Part shown: positions 7,697 to 15,747 of the stretch, piece after piece
Layout of the letters: each line of letters begins with the position of its first letter
Position numbering within the stretch: position 1 is the first letter of the stretch
Source of the DNA: Bradyrhizobium barranii subsp. apii
GTDB taxonomy: Bacteria > Pseudomonadota > Alphaproteobacteria > Rhizobiales > Xanthobacteraceae
NCBI RefSeq assembly: GCF_011516635.5
Contig: NZ_CP096255.1
Span: 3,966,501-4,030,500 of the forward strand
DNA: 64,000 bases
Direction: 5' to 3'
Position numbers and translations under genes: made by a program
The notes under the pieces: generated by a model
Seen by the model: only the letters and a program-made list of their open reading frames with translations
Database searches by the model: none
What the model was told of the DNA's origin: nothing

Positions 7697-8715
7697 CACG
7701 CCACCGCCAGTGCACGGGGATCGGTAGGCGCTGAGACGCCGTCATAGAGGCCGGCGATGCGCGCGCGCTGGGTCACCATCGCCAGCACCGAGTCGAGCGC
7801 GGGCGTGGCGATGCCGGTGAGGCGGCCCATCTCCTGCACCACGGTGACGAGCGGGTCGATCTCCATCGGACGGCCGCGCTCGAGATCCTGGAGCATCGAG
7901 GTCTTGTGCGCGCCGACCTTGCGGGCGCCCTCGATGCGGCGCTCGACGTCGACGCGGAATTTGACGCCAAACGTCTCGGCGATGCCTTGCGTCTCCACCA
8001 TGATCGCGCGCGACAGCGCACGCGTGGAGGGATCGGTGCAGATCACGTCGAGCGTTGCATGGGTCAGCGCGCTGATCGGGTTGAAGCAGACATTGCCCCA
8101 GAGTTTCAGCCAGATCTCGTCGCGGATGCGGTCGAGCACCGGCGCTTTCAGCCCCGCGGCGACGAAGAGATCGGCGAGGCGCTGCACGTCCGAGGTGATT
8201 TCGCCGGAGGGCTCGCCGAGCGGAAAATTGTTGCCGTAGACGTGGCGGATCACGCCGGGCGCTTCGATCTCGGTGGCGGGATAGACGATGCAGCCGATGG
8301 CGCGCTCGGCGCCGATCTCGCGCCACTGCCGTCCGTCGGGGTCGATGCTCTCCAGCGTCGAATTCTCGTATTGGCCGCCGTGCTTGTAGAAATACCAATA
8401 GGGAATGCCGTTGACGGCGGTGACGATGCGGGTGTGCGGCCCGAGCAGCGGCTGCATCTTCTCGATCACGCCGGTGATCGAATGCGCCTTCAGCGTGATG
8501 ATGATGTAGTCCTGCACGCCGAGTTCGGCGGGATCGTCGGTGCAGCGCGGATGCACGGTGTGCTTCTCCTCGCCCGCGAGCAGGGTCAGCCCGCGCTCGC
8601 GCATCGCGGCAAGGTGGGCGCCGCGCGCGACCAGGCTGACGTCGGCGCCAGCGCGTGCGAGCTGAACCCCGAGATATCCGCCGATCGCGCCGGCGCCGTA
8701 GATGCAGATCTTCAT
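7696..8715 (-). CDS. 2-dehydropantoate 2-reductase family protein (PanE-like)
   Basis: A 339-residue NADPH-dependent reductase. The N-terminal Rossmann motif is GAGAIGGYLG (residues 7-16), followed by the ketopantoate reductase landmarks ITLKAHS (about 75-81, catalytic lysine region) and VNGIPYWYF. The C-terminal ApbA domain carries EIWLKLWGNVCFNPISAL, with the substrate lysine and asparagine. True PanE makes pantoate for coenzyme A synthesis, but Bradyrhizobium-type genomes hold several paralogues of this length and the coupled FAH hydrolase suggests a catabolic 2-oxo-acid role instead. It is the first gene of that two-gene unit. Confidence 0.82.
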   Translation of the reverse strand: MKICIYGAGAIGGYLGVQLARAGADVSLVARGAHLAAMRERGLTLLAGEEKHTVHPRCTDDPAELGVQDYIIITLKAHSITGVIEKMQPLLGPHTRIVTAVNGIPYWYFYKHGGQYENSTLESIDPDGRQWREIGAERAIGCIVYPATEIEAPGVIRHVYGNNFPLGEPSGEITSDVQRLADLFVAAGLKAPVLDRIRDEIWLKLWGNVCFNPISALTHATLDVICTDPSTRALSRAIMVETQGIAETFGVKFRVDVERRIEGARKVGAHKTSMLQDLERGRPMEIDPLVTVVQEMGRLTGIATPALDSVLAMVTQRARIAGLYDGVSAPTDPRALAVA

Positions 8716-8761
8716 GAAATCCTCGCGGGTGTCCGGAATTTTGGGACGAAAGATCCGGTCC

Positions 8762-8781
8762 GGCTCGGAGAGGTCCGAGCC
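8762..8781 (-). terminator. Hairpin downstream of the CBS gene (weak terminator)
   Basis: GGCTCGGA-gagg-TCCGAGCC forms an 8-bp perfect stem 33 bp past the stop of the CBS-domain gene. The following leftward sequence is not U-rich, so termination strength is doubtful. Confidence 0.35.
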
Positions 8782-8813
8782 GGGGCCGGTAGTCGCAGGG
8801 GAAGTGTGACGCT

Positions 8814-9242
8814 TTAAGCTGCTGCTTGCGGCGAGCCGTTGATCGCTTCGTCAACGGCAGCAGCAATGTCGCGCATGCTGATGACGGAGACGAGGCTGTA
8901 ATCGTCGATGACCGGCAGGTGACGGATGTGATTGCGGTTCATCAGATGCCGGACGTGCTCGATCGTGTCCGAGGAGCTGCAGGACACCAGCTGCTGCACC
9001 GACACGAGCTGCGAGACCTTGACGTTGATGGCGTTGGCACCATGCTCGGCGACGGCGCGCACCACGTCGCGCTCGGTGAACATGCCGACCGCGGTGTTGC
9101 CTTCGGAGCGGACCACGTCCTTGACCACCAGCGCGCTGATATTGTTGGCGCGCATCAGCTTGGCGGCGATACCCACCGTTTCGTTCATTCGCACCGTGAC
9201 AACGCGCGGTGTCTTCTTGCGCAGAATGTCTCCGACCAGCAT
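8814..9242 (-). CDS. Tandem CBS-domain protein
   Basis: A 142-residue cytoplasmic protein consisting of two CBS domains (about residues 5-62 and 75-132), a module that senses adenine nucleotides, NAD or S-adenosylmethionine and regulates partners. Characteristic repeats are VGIAAKLMRANNISALVV and DTIEHVRHLMNRNHIRHLPV followed by DYSLVSVISMRDI. The start at 9242 is fixed by the ribosome site AGGGAGGTTGCA. A copy of the GntR-type operator lies 34 bp upstream of the start, the same motif found before the oxalate antiporters and gntR, so the gene probably responds to the same signal. No enzymatic activity is expected; its partner is unknown. Confidence 0.85.
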   Translation of the reverse strand: MLVGDILRKKTPRVVTVRMNETVGIAAKLMRANNISALVVKDVVRSEGNTAVGMFTERDVVRAVAEHGANAINVKVSQLVSVQQLVSCSSSDTIEHVRHLMNRNHIRHLPVIDDYSLVSVISMRDIAAAVDEAINGSPQAAA

Positions 9243-9275
9243 TGCAACCTCCCTAGGTGAATGACAGGGGAAATG

Positions 9276-9292
9276 TGGTATACATAATGCCA
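9276..9292 (-). promoter_or_regulatory. Candidate GntR operator upstream of the CBS gene
   Basis: TGGTATACATAATGCCA, a match to the TGGCAT-N5-ATGCCA inverted repeat shared by six sites here. It is 34 bp before the CBS start codon. Confidence 0.65.
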
Positions 9293-9361
9293 ACCGTCAA
9301 GCATTCGATTTGGCTGATCCGAAAATTCTTGCGGCAGCAATACTGACGTTTGTCATCGTGC

Positions 9362-9393
9362 CAAAAAGAAAAGGGGCGCATCGCTGCGCCCCT
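9362..9393 (-). terminator. Rho-independent terminator of the first antiporter gene
   Basis: Read leftward, the stem AGGGGCGCA-gcga-TGCGCCCCT is followed by TTTTCTTTTT. It lies about 30 bp past the antiporter stop at 9421. Confidence 0.85.
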
Positions 9394-9420
9394 TTCGACC
9401 GATTGAAAGGCGTGTGGTCG

Positions 9421-10758
9421 CTACGCTGTCTCGGTCTTGGCGTTGCCGGTCTTGGCGGTGTCGGTCGCGGCGTTGGCGCTCTCGGCTTCCTTGCCGAGGA
9501 TGAAGGAGCGGCGCAGCGGCTTGATCACGAACAGCGCCGTGAGCGCCGCCGTCGCGTTCAGCGCCACGGCGACCACGAACACGGCCTTCCAGCCGTACGT
9601 TGCCGAGATCACGCTGGCGAGCGGGACGAGCAGGGATGCCGTGCCTTTCGCGGTGTAGAGCATGCCGTTGTTGGTGGTTGCGTATTTCGAACCGAAGGTG
9701 TCGCCGCAGGTCGCAGGGAACAGCGAGTAGATCTCGCCGAACACGCCGAAGTAAACCGCGGTCGCGAGCACGAACACGATCGGTATGTTTCCATAGGCCG
9801 ACAGCGTCAGCAGCATTACCGCCGCGGTGCCGAACGCGATGAACATGGTGTGCTCGCGGCCGATCGTGTCGGAGACCCAGCCGAAGAAGGGACGTCCGAA
9901 ACCGTCGAAGATGCGGTCGAGCGAGATCGCGAACGTCAATGCCGCCATCTGGAAGCCCGCGAGCGTCACCGGCGTGTCGGCGATCTTGAAGTCGTGCGCG
10001 ATCGGGCCGATCTGCGCCGCGGTCATCAGGCCGCCGGAGGCGACCATGACGAAAACGAGATACATCACCCAGAAAATAGGGGTGCGCAGCACCTGCGGCG
10101 GGGTGAAGTCGATCTTGGTCTGCGGCAGATTGAGCTGCTTCTTCTTCGGCGGGATCGAGATCCGCGGCGGCTGGATGAAGAAGGCGAGCACGAACACGAT
10201 CAGGCCCTGGCCGATGCCGAAGGTGAGGAACGCGTGCTGGTAGCCGCTCGTTACGATCATGGTCGCGATCGGCACAATGGTGAGCGCGGCGCCCGCGCCG
10301 AAGCCGGCAGCGGTCGCACCGGCGGCGAGACCGCGGCGATCGGGGAACCATTTCAGCGCGTTGCCGACGCAGGTGCCGTACACCGCGCCGGCGCCCATGC
10401 CGCCGACGACCGCGGCGGCGTAGAGCAGGGTGAGCGAGTCAGCGTAGGAGTTGAGCACCCAGGACAGAGCGATCATGACGCCGCCGAACATGATGACGAT
10501 GCGCGGACCGTATTTGTCGACGAACCAGGCCTCGATCGGCACCAGCCAGGTCTCGGTGACGACGAAGATGGTGAAAGCGAGCTGGATCGCCGCGCGGCCC
10601 CAATGATACTTGGCGTCAATCGGATCGACGAACAACGTCCAGCCGTATTGCAGATTGGCGATCATCGCCATGCAGACGATGCCCATGGCGAGCTGGAACC
10701 AACGGAAACCGGTGCGAAGAGGCGCAGCTGTGACGGCGCCGTCCGTGCTGGAAATCAT
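9421..10758 (-). CDS. oxlT: OxlT-type MFS oxalate/formate antiporter, copy 1
   Basis: A 445-residue major facilitator with about 12 membrane helices. OxlT-class proteins exchange oxalate for formate across the inner membrane. Family features are YGWTLFVDPID after helix 1, WFVDKYGPR in the helix 2-3 loop (a form of the MFS DxxGxR motif), YGTCVGNALKWFPDRRGLA, and GEIYSLFPATCGDTFGSKYATTNNGMLYTAKG in the C-terminal half (about 335-365). The start is placed at ATG 10758 because of the ribosome site GGGAGGTTATTG and because the operator at 10860 would otherwise lie inside the gene. It is closely related to the second copy just upstream. The N-terminal extension open to 10908 is rejected. The C-terminus ends in a low-complexity Ala/Thr/Lys tail. 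Confidence 0.88.
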   Translation of the reverse strand: MISSTDGAVTAAPLRTGFRWFQLAMGIVCMAMIANLQYGWTLFVDPIDAKYHWGRAAIQLAFTIFVVTETWLVPIEAWFVDKYGPRIVIMFGGVMIALSWVLNSYADSLTLLYAAAVVGGMGAGAVYGTCVGNALKWFPDRRGLAAGATAAGFGAGAALTIVPIATMIVTSGYQHAFLTFGIGQGLIVFVLAFFIQPPRISIPPKKKQLNLPQTKIDFTPPQVLRTPIFWVMYLVFVMVASGGLMTAAQIGPIAHDFKIADTPVTLAGFQMAALTFAISLDRIFDGFGRPFFGWVSDTIGREHTMFIAFGTAAVMLLTLSAYGNIPIVFVLATAVYFGVFGEIYSLFPATCGDTFGSKYATTNNGMLYTAKGTASLLVPLASVISATYGWKAVFVVAVALNATAALTALFVIKPLRRSFILGKEAESANAATDTAKTGNAKTETA

Positions 10759-10859
10759 CAATAACCTCCCAACGCGCCTGATTGAATGCGACCTGGGATT
10801 GCAAGATGACCCAGTGTCGCAAATATTGTGGCTTATCGTCGCAAGCGCGGCGGGGACAT

Positions 10860-10876
10860 TGGTATACCATATTCCA
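10860..10876 (-). promoter_or_regulatory. Candidate GntR operator upstream of antiporter 1
   Basis: TGGTATACCATATTCCA, 102 bp before the start codon. It contains the fully symmetric TGGTATACCA core. Confidence 0.65.
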
Positions 10877-10958
10877 GAAGGCAAGCCGAATCTTGTGACG
10901 CAGCGCAAGAAAAGCGCGCGGTTCCCTTCAGGTCAGCGGTAGCCAATGCGGGTTCTGC

Positions 10959-10992
10959 AAAAACGAAAACGCCCGGCCGTGAGGCCGGGCGT
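10959..10992 (-). terminator. Rho-independent terminator of the second antiporter gene
   Basis: Leftward, the 10-bp stem ACGCCCGGCC-tcac-GGCCGGGCGT is followed by TTTTCGTTTTT, 30 bp past the stop codon of the antiporter at 11022. Confidence 0.9.
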
Positions 10993-11021
10993 CGTACTTG
11001 AAGCAGTTGTGGTGAAGCGCG

Positions 11022-12314
11022 TCAGGCGGCGGCGGTCGATTTCGCGACCACGACCTTGCGCCAGGGCTTGAGCACCATGATCGCCAGCAGCGAAGCCAGG
11101 ATGTTGGCGCCGGCCGCGATGATGAACACGCTGTCCCAGGTGCCCGACGATTGCTGCATGTAGTTGGCGATCGGGACAAGCAGCGCGGCGGTGCCCTTTG
11201 CGGTGTAGAGCAGGCCCGCATTGGTGGTCGCGAACTTGGCGCCGAACGTGTCGGTGCAGGTCGAGGGGAACAGCGAGTAGATCTCACCCCAGGCGAAGAA
11301 CACGAAGCCCGACAGCAACACGAACCAGAGCGGGTCGTGTCCCCAGAGGTAGAGCATCCAGATGCCGAACCCTTCCATGCCGAAGGCGATGAACATCGTG
11401 TTCTCGCGGCCGATCATGTCGGAGATCCAGCCGAAGAACGGACGCGTCAGGCCGTTGAGCACGCGGTCAATCGTGGCTGCGAACGTCACCGCGGTCATCG
11501 TCACCGCCATCAACGTCACCGGAACGCTGTCGACCTTCCAGTCGACTGCGATCGGCTTCAGGTTCGCCGTCACCATCAGGCCGCCGGCGCCGACGATCAC
11601 GAACATGAAGTACATCAGCCAGAAGATCGGCTGGCGCAGCACTTCGGTTGGCTGATAGTTGCGGCGGGTCTGTTGCAACGCAGCGTTCTGCACAACGGGA
11701 GGCACCTGTCCGGCCTTCGGCGCGTAGAGGAAGAAGGCGAGGATGCAGATGATGATGCCCTGGCCGAGCCCGAAATACAGGAAGGTGGTCTGGAATCCGC
11801 TGTCCTTGATCATGGCCTGAATCGGCGCAACCGTGAGCGCGGAGCCCGCGCCGAAACCGGCCGCCGTGATGCCGGCAGCAAGACCGCGCTTGTCGGGAAA
11901 CCATTTCAGCGCATTGCCGACGCAGGTGCCGTAGACGCCGCCGGCGCCGATGCCCGCGATGATCATGCCGAGATAGAAGCCGTTGAGCGTGGTGGCTTGC
12001 GCGTTGATCGCCCAACCGATGGCGCAGAGCACGCCGCCGACGAGCACGACTATGCGCGGGCCGTATTTGTCGACGAACCATCCTTCGACCGGCACCAGCC
12101 ATGTCTCGAACAGCACGAAGAGCGTAAAGGCCCATTGGATCGAGGCGCGATCCCAGCCGAACTTTTTCTGGATGTCGGGGACGAAGAACGTCCAGCCGTA
12201 TTGATAATTGGCGATCATCACCATCGCCGCTACACCGACCGCCAATTGCGTCCAGCGATACGTGTCGCTAACCCGCGCGGCGGTTGGAACCGTTGCCTGC
12301 ACCATGTCCGTCAT
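11022..12314 (-). CDS. oxlT: OxlT-type MFS oxalate/formate antiporter, copy 2
   Basis: A 430-residue paralogue of the gene at 9421-10758, with the same landmarks (YGWTFFVPDIQKKFGW, WFVDKYGPR, YGTCVGNALKWFPDKRGLA, GEIYSLFPSTCTDTFGAKFA) and about 12 membrane helices. The start at 12314 has the ribosome site ACGGGAGGCTTT. Unlike copy 1 it lacks the long C-terminal tail, and it has its own operator and its own terminator, so the two are separate transcription units under the same apparent regulator. One may be tuned for oxalate/formate exchange and the other for a related dicarboxylate or for different affinity; this cannot be decided from sequence. Confidence 0.88.
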   Translation of the reverse strand: MTDMVQATVPTAARVSDTYRWTQLAVGVAAMVMIANYQYGWTFFVPDIQKKFGWDRASIQWAFTLFVLFETWLVPVEGWFVDKYGPRIVVLVGGVLCAIGWAINAQATTLNGFYLGMIIAGIGAGGVYGTCVGNALKWFPDKRGLAAGITAAGFGAGSALTVAPIQAMIKDSGFQTTFLYFGLGQGIIICILAFFLYAPKAGQVPPVVQNAALQQTRRNYQPTEVLRQPIFWLMYFMFVIVGAGGLMVTANLKPIAVDWKVDSVPVTLMAVTMTAVTFAATIDRVLNGLTRPFFGWISDMIGRENTMFIAFGMEGFGIWMLYLWGHDPLWFVLLSGFVFFAWGEIYSLFPSTCTDTFGAKFATTNAGLLYTAKGTAALLVPIANYMQQSSGTWDSVFIIAAGANILASLLAIMVLKPWRKVVVAKSTAAA

Positions 12315-12365
12315 AAAGCCTCCCGTGGCGCCTCTAATTTTTCTGCGAGCGCTGGAGGGGCATTC

Positions 12366-12382
12366 TTGTATTCATTATGCCA
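12366..12382 (-). promoter_or_regulatory. Candidate GntR operator upstream of antiporter 2
   Basis: TTGTATTCATTATGCCA, 52 bp before the start codon. The right half-site is perfect and the left is degenerate. Confidence 0.6.
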
Positions 12383-12461
12383 AGGTTCAAGCGCTGGTCC
12401 GATCACCGTGCGCAAATGCCGCAGGACCTTCATCGGTTGCGGCTGTGACTCGGGACAACGC

Positions 12462-12492
12462 AAATAGAAATGGCCCCGTCCTGCGGGGCCAT
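12462..12492 (-). terminator. Rho-independent terminator of the 45-residue microgene
   Basis: Leftward, ATGGCCCCG-cagga-CGGGGCCAT is followed by TTTCTATTTG. It lies about 70 bp past the microgene stop and supports the microgene being transcribed on its own. Confidence 0.85.
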
Positions 12493-12559
12493 TCATCAAA
12501 AGTAGTATGTGGACGGTTCTGAAACCGGCGCGTCGCGCTTGCCGCGCGGGAGGCGCTGC

Positions 12560-12697
12560 TTACAGGCCGAAGCGGGGCAGGTCGCCGTTGTGATTCGAAA
12601 TCTCGGCGCTCGCCATCAGGAAGCGATCGACCGCGGCCAGGAAGCGGGTGAACAGCGAGGCGGAGGGGGCGAGCGCGACGGAAGCGGTCTTGGACAT
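12560..12697 (-). CDS. 45-residue microprotein with its own oxalate-regulon operator
   Basis: Starts at ATG 12697 after the ribosome site AAAGGGAATTCAG and ends at 12560. The product begins MSKTASVALAPSASLFTRFL, contains an amphipathic helix (about residues 15-34) and ends HNGDLPRFGL. There is no signal peptide. It has an upstream match to the GntR operator at 12754-12770 and a strong terminator downstream, so the whole unit (operator, ribosome site, frame, terminator) is complete and independent. Function is unknown. A role as a small partner or regulator of the oxalate system is inferred only from shared control and position. Confidence 0.7.
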   Translation of the reverse strand: MSKTASVALAPSASLFTRFLAAVDRFLMASAEISNHNGDLPRFGL

Positions 12698-13044
12698 CTG
12701 AATTCCCTTTCTCGAGACGGTCAGTGATGCTGTCTCATTTCGAAGGGCAATCTACGTATACCAGATGCCAGTGTCCATGCATGCCATTGCATAGCAGCAT
12801 GCATGCTCCCGCATTGCAGCATAATGATCCGTTAAAGGGACCGAACCGAGCTCAAAATTGCCAGCCGGGCTGCTGGAGCTGCGAGATCGGCCCCAAAAGG
12901 CCCCCATTGCGGAGGCAAAAGAGCGCGGACAGAGCGGCGCGCGGGTTCCAAATCCAACCGCACCGCAACATTCAAGGTCTTGGCAGGCCCAGCCAAAGCC
13001 GTTAGTGGTCTGCCCCCTTTTCCAATCAACTGTCAGAGTGGTTC
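12698..13044. other. Intergenic region between the microgene and the Hsp70-like gene
   Basis: Divergent upstream region of 347 bp. Apart from the operator at 12754-12770 it holds a CATGCATG-rich imperfect palindrome at about 12776-12806. I see no further gene. Confidence 0.5.
12754..12770 (-). promoter_or_regulatory. Candidate GntR operator upstream of the microgene
   Basis: ACGTATACCAGATGCCA, 57 bp before the microgene start. The core TATACCA and the right half ATGCCA match the other copies; the first three bases differ. Confidence 0.58.
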
Positions 13045-14376
13045 ATGTCGAGCGCCTCGCCCGCCGTCTCGATCGGCATCGATTTTGGGACCAGCAACAC
13101 GGTCGTCGCGATCGCGGCGGACGATCGCCGGGTCGAGGCCATCCGCTTCGATCACGGCGGCCAGCGCCACAGCGTCTACGTCTCGGCGCTGTGCTTCTGG
13201 GAGGATCGGCCGGGCGCCGGCGCCCAGGCCGAAGGCGGTCCATGGGCCATCGAGACGTTCCTCGAAGGCCGCCACGTCTACCGCTTCCTGCAGTCGTTCA
13301 AGACGTTTGCGGCGAGCTCCAGCTTCAACACCACGCAAGTGTTTCGGCAGCGCTTCAAGTTCGAGGACATTCTGGCGGCGTTCCTGCGCACGCTGGCGCG
13401 CCATGGCGGCGAAAAGTTCGGCTTCGAGACGTCCAACATCACGGTCGGCCGCCCGGTGCGGTTCGCCGGCGGCAATCCCGACGAAGCGCTGGCGATGCAG
13501 CGCTATCGGGCCGCGTTCGAACGCCTCGGCGCCGGCCACGCGCGCTATGTCTACGAGCCCGTGGGCGCGGCGTTCTCCTTCGCCCGACGGCTGGAGCGTG
13601 ATGCCACCGTGCTGGTTGCGGATTTCGGCGGCGGCACCAGCGATTTCTCGGTGATGCGCTTTTCGCGCGCGGGAGGAGCCTTGCGCGCCGAGCCGCTTGG
13701 ACACGCCGGCATCGGCATTGCCGGCGACACCTTCGATTACCGCATCGTCGACCACGTCGTCTCGCCGCGGCTGGGAAAAGGCTCCAGCTTCCGCTCGTTC
13801 GACAAGGTGCTGCCGGTCCCCACCGGCCACTACACCAACCTCGCGCGCTGGCATCAGCTCGCGATGATGAAGAGCAATGGCGATCTGCGCGAGCTTCGGG
13901 AGCTTGCGCGCAGCGCGCTGAAGCCGAAGCTCCTTGAAGATTTCATCACCATCGTCGATCTCGACCTCGGCTTTTCGCTCTACCGCGCGGTATCCGACGC
14001 CAAGGTCGCGCTGTCGGCGCGGGACGAGGTGGACTTCCGCTTCAAGGGGGGCGGCGTCGACATCGGTGCGACCATCACACGGAAGAATTTTGAATCCTGG
14101 ATTGCCGACGACATCGCCCGGCTGGGTGCCACCGTCGACAAGGTGCTAAGCGAAGCGGGCATCACCGCGCGCGAGGTGGAGAAGGTGTTCTTGACCGGCG
14201 GGACTTCCTTCGTTCCGGCCGTCAGAAAGCTGTTCGCCGAGCGGTTCGGTAACGAACGGCTGATGTCGGGCGACCAGTTCGAGTCGATCGCCTACGGCCT
14301 TGCGCTGATCGGACACAGCCTCGACCCCGATCGATGGACCGCAAGCGGTGGGATTACGCCGAAGGCGGGCGCGTAG
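13045..14376 (+). CDS. Hsp70-family protein, short YegD-like form
   Basis: A 443-residue protein with an Hsp70/actin-type ATPase domain and no peptide-binding domain, as in the YegD group of putative chaperones. The phosphate-1 motif is IGIDFGTSNTVVA (about residues 9-21), phosphate-2 is VLVADFGGGTSDFSV (about 188-202), and the adenosine motif is VFLTGGTSFVPAVRKLF (about 382-398). The start at 13045 is the only plausible one, though its ribosome site is weak. The gene is monocistronic. The client or role is unknown; it may act in folding or as a regulated ATPase. Confidence 0.85.
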   Translation: MSSASPAVSIGIDFGTSNTVVAIAADDRRVEAIRFDHGGQRHSVYVSALCFWEDRPGAGAQAEGGPWAIETFLEGRHVYRFLQSFKTFAASSSFNTTQVFRQRFKFEDILAAFLRTLARHGGEKFGFETSNITVGRPVRFAGGNPDEALAMQRYRAAFERLGAGHARYVYEPVGAAFSFARRLERDATVLVADFGGGTSDFSVMRFSRAGGALRAEPLGHAGIGIAGDTFDYRIVDHVVSPRLGKGSSFRSFDKVLPVPTGHYTNLARWHQLAMMKSNGDLRELRELARSALKPKLLEDFITIVDLDLGFSLYRAVSDAKVALSARDEVDFRFKGGGVDIGATITRKNFESWIADDIARLGATVDKVLSEAGITAREVEKVFLTGGTSFVPAVRKLFAERFGNERLMSGDQFESIAYGLALIGHSLDPDRWTASGGITPKAGA

Positions 14377-14438
14377 CCCAGCAACAGCCGCCATTGCTTG
14401 GCTGCTCGCAATGACGACGGAGAGCTGTCATCAGTGCC

Positions 14439-14530
14439 GTAGGGTGGGCAATGGCGCGGAGCGCCGTGCCCACCATCTTTCCGAGGTTGAGAGAGCATCG
14501 GTGGGCACGCTGCGCTTTGCCCACCCTACG
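14439..14530. repeat. Intergenic palindromic element, family A copy 2
   Basis: Arms GTAGGGTGGGCAATGGCGCG and TGCGCTTTGCCCACCCTAC enclose GTGCCCACC...GGTGGGCAC. It shares core and order with the copy at 582-684. A fragment resembling the family D element (CTCGCAATGACGACG) precedes it at about 14405. Confidence 0.82.
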
Positions 14531-14545
14531 ATACTGATTTCGCCG

Positions 14546-14989
14546 CTACTGATTGATCTCCGGCTCCACGAGCCTTGCGAGGCTTCGCAGCGATTCCTGC
14601 CAGCCGAGATAGCAGGCCTCCGGCGGGATGACGTCAGGGATGCCGGCCTGGGTGATGTCGACCTCGGTGCCGACCGAGACCTTCTTCAGCGTCACGGTCA
14701 CCTGGATTTCGCCGGGTAGATTGGGGTCGTCGAACTTGTCGGTGTAGCGGAGACGTTCGCCGGGGACGAGCTCGAGATATTCGCCGCCGAAGGCGTGGCT
14801 GTTGCCCGTCGTGAAATTCCGGAACGACATCTTGAACGTGCCCCCGACCTTGGGCTCGAGGTGATGGACGGTGCAGGTAAAGCCGTTCGGCGGAAGCCAT
14901 TTCGCCAGCGCATCCGCCTCGAGGAAGGCGCGATAGACTTTCTCCGGACTGGTCGAGAGAACGCGGTGCAGACGTACAGTGCTGGGCAT
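14546..14989 (-). CDS. SRPBCC (AHSA1-like) domain protein
   Basis: A 147-residue single-domain protein of the START/AHSA1 hydrophobic-pocket fold. It begins TVRLHRVLSTSPEKVYRAFL and contains ALAKWLPPNGFTC and VPGERLRYTDKF, all standard in this family, and ends ITQAGIPDVIPPEACYLGWQ. AHSA1-like proteins bind small hydrophobic ligands or activate Hsp90; bacterial members are mostly uncharacterised. The ATG at 14989 has the ribosome site AGAGGATGAAAGAAC. It is transcribed alone toward the family A repeat. Confidence 0.85.
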   Translation of the reverse strand: MPSTVRLHRVLSTSPEKVYRAFLEADALAKWLPPNGFTCTVHHLEPKVGGTFKMSFRNFTTGNSHAFGGEYLELVPGERLRYTDKFDDPNLPGEIQVTVTLKKVSVGTEVDITQAGIPDVIPPEACYLGWQESLRSLARLVEPEINQ

Positions 14990-15100
14990 GTTCTTTCATC
15001 CTCTTGCATCGATGGGCCCGACCTTGGCGTCTACGGCCCATTCATGTCTCAAGGACGACCGGGATGCCGCCGATCCGACATGGCGTTGCAGATAAACGGG

Positions 15101-15120
15101 GGCCGCCGAAACCGGCGGCC
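15101..15120 (-). terminator. Hairpin downstream of the DUF2147 gene
   Basis: GGCCGCCG-aaac-CGGCGGCC is a perfect 8-bp stem about 50 bp past the stop at 15172. Leftward it is followed by CCCCGTTTATC, a poor U-tract; rightward by TTTGATG. Confidence 0.5.
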
Positions 15121-15171
15121 TTTGATGTTGCCTTTGAAGTTGTTGGAAGTTGTTTTGGATCGGGTTGCCGC

Positions 15172-15609
15172 TCACCGCGTCCAGTCTTCACCCGCGCACA
15201 ACGTTCCCATGCAGCCCCGGTCGTTGAGACTGCCGGATGGCAGCAAGGTGACGGTGCTCGCATAGGTCTTTCCGTCGTCGGCGTTGTAGATCCTGCCCGA
15301 CCATTGATTGGCGCCGGCCGCCTGCATATCGATGAACAGGGAGATGCCGACGATCTTCCGGGCGCGCAATGCAGGATCGGCGTTATGGTCGTCGAGCTGC
15401 GCCTTGCCCGTCTTCTTATCGATCGGCTCCTTCAGCCAGACGACCCGACCGCATAGCGCATTGCCGCAACGGCTCACCTTGATCCTCGCGTCGCCCGACT
15501 GTGTCAGCCAGACGCCGGCGGGACCGCTGGCCGTTGCGGCTTCGGCGTTTCCAAGCGGGGAGATGGACAACAGCGCTGCGAGCAGGTGCCGGACGAGGGT
15601 GGAACGCAT
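15172..15609 (-). CDS. Secreted DUF2147 protein
   Basis: A 145-residue exported protein. Residues 1-24 form a signal peptide ending near NAEAA. The mature part matches the DUF2147 family: GVWLTQSGDARIKVSRCG, LCGRVVWLKEPID, KIVGISLFI, WSGRIYNADDGKTY and a closing RGCMGTLCAGEDWTR, with paired cysteines consistent with periplasmic disulfides. DUF2147 is an eight-strand beta-barrel-like domain of unknown ligand. The start at 15609 (GGAG six bases upstream) is preferred over an ATG seven codons earlier. It is divergent from the DUF2975/XRE pair, with a perfect palindrome in the shared region. Confidence 0.83.
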   Translation of the reverse strand: MRSTLVRHLLAALLSISPLGNAEAATASGPAGVWLTQSGDARIKVSRCGNALCGRVVWLKEPIDKKTGKAQLDDHNADPALRARKIVGISLFIDMQAAGANQWSGRIYNADDGKTYASTVTLLPSGSLNDRGCMGTLCAGEDWTR

Positions 15610-15633
15610 GGGGGCTCCATATTGGATCAATTG

Positions 15634-15651
15634 TCATGAAATATTTCATGA
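15634..15651. promoter_or_regulatory. Perfect 18-bp palindrome between divergent genes
   Basis: TCATGAAATATTTCATGA reads identically on both strands. It lies 25 bp before the DUF2147 start and about 97 bp before the DUF2975 gene, and is AT-rich in a GC-rich region. A second partly symmetric stretch (CGATCAATATATCG) follows. It is a natural operator candidate for the XRE protein encoded two genes on. Confidence 0.5.
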
Positions 15652-15747
15652 TAAACGATCAATATATCGCGCTTAAGGTTGAGTCAATCGCGCGGAACAT
15701 GCATATTGGGGGTGGGTGGTTGCCTGGAAATTGCGGAGTGCTTGTAG

